34,533 nucleotides of DNA from SYFY01 sp031385325 (GTDB taxonomy: Bacteria > Pseudomonadota > Gammaproteobacteria > Pseudomonadales > Azotimanducaceae). The position numbers and the translations under genes were made by a program. Positions 22,560-30,970 of this stretch are shown here, one piece after another. The notes under the pieces were generated by a model. That model did no database searches. It was not told where the DNA came from and saw only the letters and a list, made by a program, of their open reading frames with translations. The stretch's first letter is position 1; every line of letters begins with the position of its first letter. The stretch is from the NCBI GenBank assembly GCA_031385325.1, contig JANNBJ010000074.1, forward strand, positions 1-34,533, in the 5' to 3' direction.

Positions 22560-23509
22560 GTTTTCAGAGCACCGAGTTGTTGCCCGCCTTCCCCAAGAAG
22601 CAGTGCCAGATCAGGTTCAAACCAGGTTTTTGCCTCGTAAGCAACTTCCCGCAGCCGAATTGCACCGCCTCGGCACGCAACGATGTAGTGGTCGGCACCC
22701 GATCGCTCAACACAACCTATCTCAACCCGGCATTCTCGAGTCAGCGGTTGCGCGGCCCAGATGGTGAAGGGTTTGTCATTCAGCGTTGTGAAGGCACCTG
22801 GATAGGGCCGTGTCTGTGCGCGGATGAAACGATCTATGGAATTTGCGTCCGCAGTCCAGTCGATTCGGCCATCTTCAGGTCCACGCTGCGCAAAAATCCT
22901 GCGCCTGGTTTCATCCTGCGCTCGAAGCGTCAATGTGCCCTTCACCAACGCCGGCATGGTCTGGCGCAGCAATTCAAGTCCACGCTCTTCGATGCGCGCA
23001 TACAGCGAGGCGATGGTGTCATCAGCACGTATGGCTTCCTCGGTCTGCGCGGCGATCGGCCCGGAATCCACACCATCGTCCATCTGAAACAACGTGATTC
23101 CCGTACGGGCTTCGCCGTTGATGATGGCCCAGACCAGCGGTGCACCACCGCTGTAATCCGGCAGCAGCGATGCATGCAATCCGAACGCGGGAGCCAGCGC
23201 TCGCCAGCGCTTCGGAATGATGTGGTACCAACCGGCAACAACAAAGGCATCTGGCTTCCAGGCGGCCACCACATCGAACAGGGCGCCGTCATTCATCGAG
23301 CCCTGCAACACCTCAACGGGAATGTGTCGTGCTTCGGCAGCCGCAACAAAGTCTGCATGAAGAACGTTGGTCACGCCGGTTGGGCGATAGGAAATCGCAA
23401 AGGTCTGCGGCGCAGTGACAATGCCAACAATGCTGACACCGGCCACTTCAAGACAGGCATCGAGGCAACGCAGGCCGAAGATGCTGGCGCCGATAAAGAC
23501 AATGTTCAC
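22556..23509 (-). CDS. Formyltransferase-family protein (sugar N-formyltransferase-like)
   Basis: The 317-residue protein MNIVFIGASIFGLRCLDACL has the formyltransferase N-terminal Rossmann-like domain with LHASLLPDYSGGAPLVWAII (111-130) and MDDGVDSGPI (143-152), then a C-terminal OB-like part (RPYPGAFTTLNDKPFTIW) as in Fmt and ArnA. H112 and D148 of the usual Asn-His-Asp triad are present, but the Asn position (two before the His) is G110. It probably transfers a formyl group from formyl-tetrahydrofolate to an amino sugar made by the DegT enzyme of the operon. The substrate is inferred from context only. Confidence 0.82.
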   Translation of the reverse strand: MNIVFIGASIFGLRCLDACLEVAGVSIVGIVTAPQTFAISYRPTGVTNVLHADFVAAAEARHIPVEVLQGSMNDGALFDVVAAWKPDAFVVAGWYHIIPKRWRALAPAFGLHASLLPDYSGGAPLVWAIINGEARTGITLFQMDDGVDSGPIAAQTEEAIRADDTIASLYARIEERGLELLRQTMPALVKGTLTLRAQDETRRRIFAQRGPEDGRIDWTADANSIDRFIRAQTRPYPGAFTTLNDKPFTIWAAQPLTRECRVEIGCVERSGADHYIVACRGGAIRLREVAYEAKTWFEPDLALLLGEGGQQLGALKT

Positions 23510-23549
23510 TGTATGGTCACTGGAGGGTCATCGAAAGATCACCACAGGT

Positions 23550-24452
23550 TCACTTCGTCGCAATCACTGTAATCCCAGACTCTTCAACGTGCAGACGTTC
23601 GATGGTGAGCCCTGCTCGGGTACAGAACGCCTCCACTTCTTCGGGTGTATGCCTGAAACAATTCTGCGGACGAAACCAGTCGAAATTGATGTGATTCATT
23701 TCATCGATGCTGTAGTCCGGACGGTAGTACGCCTTGCAGATCTTGTAGTAGAACAGTCGCTGCAGATTGTGCTTTCCTTTCTCGATACCCAGGAACGGAA
23801 TGGCCTCGTCGATCTGTATTTCGATATTCAGATCGCCCAGGGTTTTGCCAAGCCTGGTGAGCGACTCAAGCGCCTTCCAGGCATCATCATTGTCCATCGA
23901 TGAAATCGCAGCGCGAACATGATCGTCGGTGAACTCCCGGATCGGTGCCTTTTTGACATACACATAGAACAGGAACTTCCCACCTTCTTTCAACCGTTGG
24001 GACAACTGCCCGATGGCTTTTTCTACGCTGTCCGTGTGGTGCAATACCCCTTCGGAAAAGATCACGTCAAACTGCCCATAGTGCTCGGGGATCGAGTTCA
24101 GATCGCACTGCTCGAACCGCGCCGGCAGGCCACGTTCGGCAAACCGTTGCTCCGCAACCTTTGCCGCCTCGGAGATATCTACGCCCAGATATCGATGTTG
24201 CTGCAGGTAGTCCCCAAACAGCAGCAGTCCCGACCCACCACTCCCACACCCCGCATCCAGAATGTTCTTGGGACCTGCACCCGATGAAAGTATCTGGTGT
24301 AGCCGATCGTGATCACCATCAAAATACTTTTCGAACAGCCAGCGTTTCCACTCCTGCTGAACGGCCGGGGACTCGTACGTCTCGCGCTTTTTCCATTTGA
24401 AGCCGAAGGTTTCTTCGGTCTGGCGCTGCGATGGTGAAGTTTTGTCAGTCAA
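23550..24452 (-). CDS. Class I SAM-dependent methyltransferase of the glycan operon
   Basis: Motif I ILDAGCGSGGSGLLLFGDYL, motif II YLGVDIS and the motif IV segment FDVIFSEGVLHHTDS define a class I methyltransferase; the N-terminal TFGFKWKKRETYESPAVQQE is typical of enzymes in surface-polysaccharide clusters. The start is uncertain. TTG 24452, just behind the asnB stop and preceded by AAGAG, is chosen; GTG 24503 would overlap asnB by 31 bases. It may methylate a sugar or an asparagine-derived side group. Confidence 0.82.
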   Translation of the reverse strand: MTDKTSPSQRQTEETFGFKWKKRETYESPAVQQEWKRWLFEKYFDGDHDRLHQILSSGAGPKNILDAGCGSGGSGLLLFGDYLQQHRYLGVDISEAAKVAEQRFAERGLPARFEQCDLNSIPEHYGQFDVIFSEGVLHHTDSVEKAIGQLSQRLKEGGKFLFYVYVKKAPIREFTDDHVRAAISSMDNDDAWKALESLTRLGKTLGDLNIEIQIDEAIPFLGIEKGKHNLQRLFYYKICKAYYRPDYSIDEMNHINFDWFRPQNCFRHTPEEVEAFCTRAGLTIERLHVEESGITVIATK

Positions 24453-24472
24453 TGCAGTTCTCTTGAGTTGAT

Positions 24473-26353
24473 TCAGTTGGCAGGCTGTACTTCTTTCATC
24501 CACGCCTCGACGTTCAGCAGCGACCAGATCAGCAACCGCCGATTTTCTTCTCCACGCAGGTGTTGAGCCACCAGAGGTTCCACTGCCTGCCGATCCAGCA
24601 CGTCATAGATGCGGGCGTTGCTGTCGAGCAGCGTGCGCTTCACAAAGTCGATGCTCTCACCCTTGAACCAACTGGCGTCGGGCGAGGAAAAACCCTGCTT
24701 TTCGGCAATGGTAATGTCTGCTGGGATATAGCGGTTCATCATGTCACGCAGAATCTGTTTGCCATCATTGGTCTTCTGGAAGTAGACCGTTCGTTTGTCA
24801 CGATGATCGTTTTCGTTGATCTTCAGCACACCGGCGAGATTGTTCAGCTTGAGGCCGACCGGACACTGCATCGCAAAATCAACCAGGTCGTTGTCCATGA
24901 AAGGCACCCGACTCTCCAGCCCGTGCGCCATGCTGAGCTTGTCTTCCACCACGAAAAGACCATGCAGGAAAGTCTTGGCTTCAAAATAGAGGCTGTGATT
25001 GATGTAGTCCTCGGGACGATCCAGCACGTTGTCATGACTTGCGAACACATCACGAAAGATGTCTCGGGTGCGAACCGATTCAACTTCCCGCTGCACCGGC
25101 GCAAACATCCGGGTGATCTCGCTCCCGTTCAGCATGCGCTGCCAATAGGCGTAGTACTGATCAACATAGTGCTCAAAATTCTGGCTGCCTGCAGCGCGAT
25201 AATACCGCCACGGATATCCGCCAAACAGTTCATCTCCGCCGCATCCGGAGAGCACCACTTTCACAAACTTGCTGGCAAGCTTGGCCGCGTAATAGTTCGG
25301 GTAACTCTGGCCTACCCTGGGTTCTTCCAGATGCCGGGCAACACTGGGTAGACACCGCTCCATATCGCCTGCCTTGAGCACCATTTCATAGTGCTCGGTC
25401 TTGAAGCGCGCTGACATGTATTCGGCCTTAGGTCGTTCGTCGAAAGACAGCTCGATACCCGACGCAGAGCTGAGATCAAAACCACAGGTAAAACTCTTGA
25501 GGTTAGGAAACGACATCGCGGCAATGGCTGTAATCGAGCCACTGTCCATGCCACCACTCAAGTAGCTACCCAGTTCCACATCACCGATGAGTTGTCGATT
25601 GACGGCCTGGCGAAAAAGCCGGTCGAGTTCTTCAAGGTATTCACTGCGGCTTCCTGGCTGATCGGGTTCGCGAAACCGATAGTCCCAGTATCGTTGGACG
25701 TCCAGCCTGGAACGTGACAGATCAAAACAGGCATAGTGTCCAGCCGGCAGCAGCTTGATGTCTTGAAGCAAGGTCTGATCGGTGAAGATATTCTGGAACG
25801 TGAAGTACTCAAGCAGCGCTTGCTTGTTAAGCCTGCGGTTGAAGCCGGGTTGGGCGGTGATGGCCTTTTGCTCTGAGGCAAAAGCGAACCCATCACCTTG
25901 CTGCGCATAGTAAAGCGGTTTGATGCCGTATCGGTCGCGGGCCAGCAGCAACGAGCGTTCCTTGCGATCCCACAGCCCCAGGGCAAACATGCCGTTGAAT
26001 CGGAGCAAGGCTGAGGTACCCCACTGTGCCAAAGCGTTCAGCACCACTTCGCTGTCGGTCAGGCTGCGAAAGCGATGGCCGAGGGCCTCAAGTTCTTTCC
26101 GCAATTCTCGAAAGTTGTAGATCTCACCGTTATAGGTCAGCACATAACGTTGATCTGCACTGATCATCGGTTGATGACCGCTGGGCGTGAGATCGATGAT
26201 GGCGAGGCGACGATGGCCAATGCCTACGTTGTTTTCGATCCAGTGTCCTTCGCCGTCAGGTCCGCGATGGGCAATGGCGTCGGTCATCTTCTGCAGGATG
26301 CTCAGAGGGACCGGCGCCCCCTCAGGATGAATCAAGCCAACGATGCCACACAT
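24473..26353 (-). CDS. asnB: Asparagine synthase (glutamine-hydrolysing), AsnB type
   Basis: The 626-residue protein starts with the Ntn glutaminase domain, nucleophile Cys2 in MCGIVGLIHPEG, with RHGP-like HRGPDGEGHW and YNGEIYNFRELR. The synthetase domain has the PP-loop SYLSGGMDSGSI and GCGGDELFGGYPW. Length and domain order are standard. In glycan clusters AsnB-like enzymes often amidate carboxyl groups of uronic-acid sugars rather than make asparagine, and the adjoining amidination genes favour this. The 278-base leader contains the hairpin array. Confidence 0.9.
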   Translation of the reverse strand: MCGIVGLIHPEGAPVPLSILQKMTDAIAHRGPDGEGHWIENNVGIGHRRLAIIDLTPSGHQPMISADQRYVLTYNGEIYNFRELRKELEALGHRFRSLTDSEVVLNALAQWGTSALLRFNGMFALGLWDRKERSLLLARDRYGIKPLYYAQQGDGFAFASEQKAITAQPGFNRRLNKQALLEYFTFQNIFTDQTLLQDIKLLPAGHYACFDLSRSRLDVQRYWDYRFREPDQPGSRSEYLEELDRLFRQAVNRQLIGDVELGSYLSGGMDSGSITAIAAMSFPNLKSFTCGFDLSSASGIELSFDERPKAEYMSARFKTEHYEMVLKAGDMERCLPSVARHLEEPRVGQSYPNYYAAKLASKFVKVVLSGCGGDELFGGYPWRYYRAAGSQNFEHYVDQYYAYWQRMLNGSEITRMFAPVQREVESVRTRDIFRDVFASHDNVLDRPEDYINHSLYFEAKTFLHGLFVVEDKLSMAHGLESRVPFMDNDLVDFAMQCPVGLKLNNLAGVLKINENDHRDKRTVYFQKTNDGKQILRDMMNRYIPADITIAEKQGFSSPDASWFKGESIDFVKRTLLDSNARIYDVLDRQAVEPLVAQHLRGEENRRLLIWSLLNVEAWMKEVQPAN

Positions 26354-26409
26354 GAAATGATGCGCTCTAAAGATGTCGGTGTTTCAGGAAATTCTGTTAA
26401 CGTAACTCT

Positions 26410-26586
26410 GATTAATTCGCTCCTGCGAATTAATCAAGTCCAAGCACTTCGCTTCAGCGAAGTGCGGAGGTCGGAGCCCCAAATACAAGAAGAGGGGCTC
26501 CTCGCATTTTCCCTGCGTTTCACGCATGAAAAATGGTGGTGCATCCCTGCACCACGAAGGAAGTTCTGATTAATCAGAACTTCCTT
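26410..26586. repeat. Array of six nearly contiguous, unrelated hairpins
   Basis: Within 177 bases lie: GATTAATTCGC-TCCT-GCGAATTAATC (26410-26435); GCACTTCGC-TTCA-GCGAAGTGC (26444-26465); GGAGCCCC, 13 bases, GGGGCTCC (26473-26501); an interrupted CATTTT/AAAATG stem around TGCGT-TTC-ACGCA (26505-26535); GTGGTGCA-TCCC-TGCACCAC (26536-26555); and a perfect 30-bp palindrome (26557-26586, half-site AAGGAAGTTCTGATT). Gaps are 8, 7, 3, 0 and 1 bases. No T-run follows any stem on either strand, so they are not ordinary intrinsic terminators. The array lies in the transcript between the aminotransferase and asnB. Confidence 0.9.
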
Positions 26587-26631
26587 AAACCCGGTGCCCC
26601 GTCCAGAACCGGTCAGGCCACCACCTACCTG

Positions 26632-27846
26632 CTACCTCTGGTAATCGAGAACACGTTCAATGACAAACGCCTGTTCCGCCTCGGTCATGCCATTAAACAG
26701 CGGCAACGACACACTGCAGTGGTTGGCGGCATAGGCGTTGGGGAAGTCCGCCGGCTGATGGCCATACTTTTCCCGGTAATAACTGAGCATGTGTACCGCG
26801 TGCGTCGCAGGGCGGGTCGACACACCGCCAGTCTGCAACTGGTCCATCCACTCGTTGCGCTTCTCGTTGATGCGCTCAACAGATTCTGACGTCACAGGTT
26901 CCGGCTGAAACAGGCATGGATAACTTTGATAACCATGTTCCAGACTTTCCCGGTGTGCGGGCGTTTGCAACCAGCACAAGCCAGCGAACGCATCATCATA
27001 GATTCCAGCAAGGCGCTGTCGTTCGCGAACAATCTCCACGGCCCTGTCCATCTGCGCCGAGCCGAGCGCGGCTTGAATATCGGTCATCCGCTGGTTATAT
27101 CCCGCATCCGGATGATCAGCCAGCAGATAAGGTCGTGCACCGAGATGGCGCTGCAGGTCCGTCATTGCCGCGCCATGGTCGCGCAAGCGACGAAGCTTCT
27201 CCGCCAGGGCATCATCGTCGGTTGTGATCATCCCACCTTCGCCGGTGGTGATGGCCTTGCGTGGATGAAAGCTGAAACAGCCGGTGTCTCCCAGCGTACC
27301 CACATGTGTTCCGTGGTACCGGCTGCCAAATCCACAGGCCGCGTCTTCGACAACAAACAGACCGTGCGCTTTTGCGATCTGGTTTATCTCCTTCATTTGG
27401 GCAGCGAGCCCAAACAGGTGAACCGGAATGATGGCCCTGGTCTTTGCGGAAATTCGTTGTCGCAGCTGCCCTACATCGATGTTGAACGTGTTCAGGTCAA
27501 TGTCGCAGAAGCTGACCTTGCCACCCAGATGTTCAACCACGTTGGCGCTGGCGATCCACGTGAAAGCAGGAACGATGACTTCGTCCCCCGGCTGCAAGCC
27601 AAGCGCCGCGAGCGACAGATGCAGCGCAGAGGTACAGGACGTTACCGCTATGGAGTGCCTGGCACCGATGAAGGCACTCCACTTCTCCTCGAACTCACGC
27701 ACCTTCGGACCCTGCACCAACCAGCCGCTGCGTAGCGGACCAAGGACACTCTGAATTTCAGCCTCGGTAAGACTGGTGCGCGCGATCGGTACGTTCATCG
27801 TTTTGTTGCGGGTTGCGTTGTTCCTGGTCGCCTCGTTGTTCGTCAT
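26632..27846 (-). CDS. DegT/DnrJ/EryC1/StrS-family sugar aminotransferase
   Basis: The protein has the fold-I PLP aminotransferase motifs of the DegT family: VTSCTSALHLSLAALGL, DEVIVPAFTWIASANVVEHL, FVVEDAACGFGSRYHG and the PLP lysine in FSFHPRKAITTGEGGM. It converts a keto-sugar nucleotide to an amino sugar. ATG 27846 overlaps the epimerase stop by ATGA, like other junctions of this operon, and adds an odd 16-residue head (TNNEATRNNATRNKT) of imperfect repeats; ATG 27798 (MNVPIARTSL) gives the family-typical N-terminus and is the alternative. Confidence 0.88.
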   Translation of the reverse strand: MTNNEATRNNATRNKTMNVPIARTSLTEAEIQSVLGPLRSGWLVQGPKVREFEEKWSAFIGARHSIAVTSCTSALHLSLAALGLQPGDEVIVPAFTWIASANVVEHLGGKVSFCDIDLNTFNIDVGQLRQRISAKTRAIIPVHLFGLAAQMKEINQIAKAHGLFVVEDAACGFGSRYHGTHVGTLGDTGCFSFHPRKAITTGEGGMITTDDDALAEKLRRLRDHGAAMTDLQRHLGARPYLLADHPDAGYNQRMTDIQAALGSAQMDRAVEIVRERQRLAGIYDDAFAGLCWLQTPAHRESLEHGYQSYPCLFQPEPVTSESVERINEKRNEWMDQLQTGGVSTRPATHAVHMLSYYREKYGHQPADFPNAYAANHCSVSLPLFNGMTEAEQAFVIERVLDYQR

Positions 27847-28844
27847 GCGGGCAGACCAACCACCCGACGACGTGCGGCCACTTCCGATTTGTGCGAGGCC
27901 CGCCATTCAATCAATCGCTTGAGGCCGTCGCGCAGATCCAGCGTTGATTCAAAGCCGATCTCGGCACGTGCTTTTTTTGGCGACCCGACACGATTGCGAA
28001 CCAGGGTAGCCTGGCTGTTCGGGGTATAGAGGATGGGCAGGTTGCAACCGGTGATGTCGAGCAGCAATTCAGCGAGTTGTTTAAGCGAAGTTCGCTTGCC
28101 TGTACCCACGTTATAAAACACATCGGTGCTCGACGCTTTCATGGCGCACACATTAGCGAGCCCACAGTCTTCCACCGCCACAAAATCGAAGGCCTCAGAA
28201 CCGTCGCCGAGAATGGTAGGACTCAGGCCGTTGTCGATCGCGTCCAGCATCTTCATGAAGACCGCGATGTAGGCGCCCTGATAATCCTGGCGTGGACCAT
28301 AGACGTTCATGTAACGCAGACCCACATAGTTCAAACCGTACCGATGATGGTATGCCCGCAACATGGCTTCACTGGCGATCTTGGTCGCTCCGTAGAAGTT
28401 CTTGTTATTGAAGGGATGATCCTCTTCCATGGGTTCGCTCACAGCGTCGCCATAGACGGATGCCGACGATGAGTAGACAAGCCTGTTCACGCCCTTGGCA
28501 ACACAGGCTTCCATGACATTGAAGGTGCCACGCACGTTGACGTCAAACGCACTGCGAGGAAACTCGTGACACTGCAGCAGCCAGAGCGCAGCAAAATGAA
28601 AGACCCCGTCCGCGCCATCGAAGGCTGACTGAAGTATGTCGGTTTGGAGGATATCGCCACCAACATCATAGAAACGGACACGTGGGTCCTTCATGGCGTC
28701 GTGCAGATTTTCGCGGCTGCCACGCACCATATTGTCGTAAATCAGGATCTCTTTGACATCCTCCTTGAGGAGGTGATCGATGGTGTGGGAGCCGATCAAC
28801 CCTGCTCCACCAACGACAACGAATTTTTTGCCTCTCACATCCAT
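27843..28844 (-). CDS. NAD-dependent epimerase/dehydratase (extended SDR)
   Basis: The 333-residue protein MDVRGKKFVVVGGAGLIGSH has the GGxGxIG NAD-binding motif, VYSSSASVYGD with the catalytic serine region, YGATK (YxxxK) and LRYMNVYGPRQ, all typical of nucleotide-sugar epimerases/dehydratases. AAGGAT lies eight bases before ATG 28844; longer upstream extensions have no family similarity. As first gene of the operon it should provide the keto- or epimerised sugar nucleotide used by the aminotransferase. Confidence 0.88.
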   Translation of the reverse strand: MDVRGKKFVVVGGAGLIGSHTIDHLLKEDVKEILIYDNMVRGSRENLHDAMKDPRVRFYDVGGDILQTDILQSAFDGADGVFHFAALWLLQCHEFPRSAFDVNVRGTFNVMEACVAKGVNRLVYSSSASVYGDAVSEPMEEDHPFNNKNFYGATKIASEAMLRAYHHRYGLNYVGLRYMNVYGPRQDYQGAYIAVFMKMLDAIDNGLSPTILGDGSEAFDFVAVEDCGLANVCAMKASSTDVFYNVGTGKRTSLKQLAELLLDITGCNLPILYTPNSQATLVRNRVGSPKKARAEIGFESTLDLRDGLKRLIEWRASHKSEVAARRRVVGLPA

Positions 28845-29164
28845 CAGACGATCCTTTGATTGCGTACGCCATATCCAGTGCGTTTGAAGGCGGAGCCGTT
28901 GCTCCCTCCGGCTAACCCCTGTCAGGTTCTGGCCGGTTGAAGGCTCAGCGCGGGGGGCCAGTCCGCATGCAAACAGGATAGCCTGAGCCACTTTCTCAAG
29001 CCATAGAGTGACTCGTGAACCCCTGCGCAATCCCGAGAACTCACTTTGTTTTTGAGGGGTCCTGGGCCACTCGACAGAGGTTCGAGCAAAGTCTGTTTGC
29101 CTGAGAAAAAACACCCTCTCATAATCGAAGCCGGTATCAAGCCATCGGGTCGTGGAGGCATCGT
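28845..29164. other. Divergent intergenic region between glycan operon and VOC gene
   Basis: No gene was recognised. It must contain the promoter of the minus-strand glycan operon, for which no strong hexamer pair was found, and a plausible plus-strand promoter at 29097-29125. No JUMPstart/ops-like GGCGGTAG element is visible. Confidence 0.5.
29097..29125 (+). promoter_or_regulatory. Putative sigma-70 promoter of the VOC gene
   Basis: TTGCCT (29097-29102), 17-base spacer, CATAAT (29120-29125): four and five matches to consensus. It would give a leader of about 32 bases before ATG 29165, which has GGAGG six bases upstream. Confidence 0.45.
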
Positions 29165-29530
29165 ATGGAACTTGGCTGGTTTGAAGTGAGCCTGAACGTC
29201 AAGGATATCGATCGCACACGCAGTTTCTACGAAGCGCTCGGCTTCGAAGTCCTGGAGACGGCATTCGAAGGCCGCGTGGTGACGTTGCAGAAAGGAGATT
29301 GCCGCATCTGCCTCTACCAGGGATTTCTCGATCCCCCGGAAACACAGCTCATTTTCTGGCAGGGAGACGTTGCGGCCATCGCCAACAACCTGAAGAACAA
29401 AGGACTGCAATTCGAGAAGGAACCTGAAACAGGCGCTGACGGCGGGATTGGTGCACTGCTGCGCGATCCGGATGGCCGTCCCATCTACTTCGTCAATCTA
29501 CCCGGGGTAAGGCGTTCAGGATCCACCTGA
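29165..29530 (+). CDS. VOC-superfamily (glyoxalase/bleomycin-resistance fold) protein
   Basis: The 121-residue protein MELGWFEVSLNVKDIDRTRS continues with FYEALGFEVLE and ends with LRDPDGRPIYFVNLPG, the paired beta-alpha-beta-beta-beta pattern of VOC proteins. LRDPDGxxIxF is the usual second-half metal/substrate strand. GGAGG precedes ATG by six bases. Another VOC gene follows 68 bases later. Function (metal-dependent lyase, dioxygenase or binding protein) cannot be settled. Confidence 0.85.
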   Translation: MELGWFEVSLNVKDIDRTRSFYEALGFEVLETAFEGRVVTLQKGDCRICLYQGFLDPPETQLIFWQGDVAAIANNLKNKGLQFEKEPETGADGGIGALLRDPDGRPIYFVNLPGVRRSGST

Positions 29531-29598
29531 GGGCTCTGGGAGAGCATCACCGGACCGCCCGTATAACATGCCTGTAACCACACACGGCAGCAATCCAC

Positions 29599-30027
29599 GT
29601 GACTCAGTATCTCGCACAGATCTCCATCGTCGTCGCCGACTACGACGAAGCCATCGCGTTTTATGTTGACACCCTCGGTTTCACGCTGCTGGAAGACACC
29701 GCCGTTCCCGAGCAGAACAAACGGTGGGTGGTGGTGGCACCGCCTGGTTCGACGGGATGCAAACTGCTGCTGGCGCGCGCAGTGGGTGAAGCGCAGCTTT
29801 CCCGTATTGGGAATCAGACCGGCGGCCGGGTCTTTCTCTTCCTGCACACTGACGACTTCGATCGGGACTACGCAAACTACAGAAACAAAGGCGTCGTCTT
29901 CGTGCGCGATCGCTCTGTCGAAGCCTTCGGCACAGTCGCCGTGTTTGAGGATCTGTATGGCAACTTGTGGGATCTGGTGCAGCCGGCATGGCAGCTCGAT
30001 TCGACAGGTAGTCGTGGAAAGGCGTAA
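29599..30027 (+). CDS. Second VOC-superfamily protein
   Basis: The 142-residue protein MTQYLAQISIVVADYDEAIA continues with FYVDTLGFTLLEDTAVPEQN and VVVAPPGSTGCKLLLARA, ending in VFEDLYGNLWDLVQP, a canonical VOC fold in which E of FEDxxGNxWDL is a metal ligand. The start is GTG 29599 with a poor ribosome-binding site. Sequence differs clearly from the VOC gene upstream, so this is not a recent duplication. Confidence 0.87.
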   Translation: MTQYLAQISIVVADYDEAIAFYVDTLGFTLLEDTAVPEQNKRWVVVAPPGSTGCKLLLARAVGEAQLSRIGNQTGGRVFLFLHTDDFDRDYANYRNKGVVFVRDRSVEAFGTVAVFEDLYGNLWDLVQPAWQLDSTGSRGKA

Positions 30028-30058
30028 ATTTTCGGCACTCAGTCGAAGAGTACTCGGC

Positions 30059-30910
30059 ATGAAGCGAACCTGTTTGGCCGCCATCGCAGTTCTGTTGGTA
30101 CTGGCTGGTTGTGACAACAGCGACCAAGACGAGAACAAAGGACTGTCGGCAAACGGCGCAACGTTCGAAGAAGCGGTCGACAATCTTCTCGAAAAGATGG
30201 AAACGCGCGACGCGGCGGCGGCGGGCGACAATGGCATCTCCTCCAACAACAATGGCGACGACGGAACAGTTCGTGACGCAACCCTCGAGGAAGCTGCCGA
30301 ATTCAAAAAGTTGGCGGGAGAGGCCTACCAGAATTGGCTGGATGATCGGACCGCTCTGGAGATTGCGCAGGCACTGGACACGCACTGGCGAACTGAAGGG
30401 CGGGACATAACCTGGGATTCAAGTCCGTTCAACTACCGGATCATAGAAGGCAGCCTGGAATCGACGTTGCCGGCGGAAGCGCAACAAAACGGGATCATGG
30501 CCGCTGCAGGCTTTCTGGTTGAAGCCGACGCCACGTTTTTCAAGACGGTGATGACGACGTACATGACGTTCGACGACAAGACTGCGGCTAACGCCTACTT
30601 CGAACGTCTTTCCCGCGACATGATCGGGGTTGCAGGTCCCTATCGTTCTTTCGATCTGGATGTGAAACAGCACCCGTCCTTCACCATGCGATGCGGTTAC
30701 ATCACCGAGACGAACCATAGTGTGAATTGTCACTTCAAGGGGCCAGACGACCGCGTCATCGGTGTCCTTTTTTTCGCTGAAGGTCCTCCACTCGAATTCA
30801 CGGGAGAAAAAAGCGCCATCGATCTGATCTTTGAAAACCAGGAGGCAGTGAAGCGAATAGCCGCTGTCGCTGGCGCGGCGTGGGCTTATCTCGATGACGT
30901 TTACTATTAG
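30059..30910 (+). CDS. Predicted lipoprotein of unknown function
   Basis: The 283-residue protein begins MKRTCLAAIAVLLVLAGCDN with a type II signal peptide and lipobox LAGC (Cys18); Asp at +2 would retain it in the inner membrane under the enterobacterial sorting rule. A low-complexity linker rich in D, N and A follows (residues 20-75), then a globular part with two cysteines in FTMRCGYITETNHSVNCHF. No family was recognised. ATG 30059 is used; upstream in-frame codons lie inside the VOC gene. Confidence 0.78.
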   Translation: MKRTCLAAIAVLLVLAGCDNSDQDENKGLSANGATFEEAVDNLLEKMETRDAAAAGDNGISSNNNGDDGTVRDATLEEAAEFKKLAGEAYQNWLDDRTALEIAQALDTHWRTEGRDITWDSSPFNYRIIEGSLESTLPAEAQQNGIMAAAGFLVEADATFFKTVMTTYMTFDDKTAANAYFERLSRDMIGVAGPYRSFDLDVKQHPSFTMRCGYITETNHSVNCHFKGPDDRVIGVLFFAEGPPLEFTGEKSAIDLIFENQEAVKRIAAVAGAAWAYLDDVYY

Positions 30911-30970
30911 TCCCGACTACGAGGAGACACCCCGGAAGGGACAGAATCGGTTTGCATCAAGGGAAACAAG

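Noticed and set aside
26410..26586. Hairpin array as tandem intrinsic terminators or attC sites
   Set aside because: No T-run follows any stem on either strand, and the RYYYAAC/GTTRRRY cores of attC are absent.
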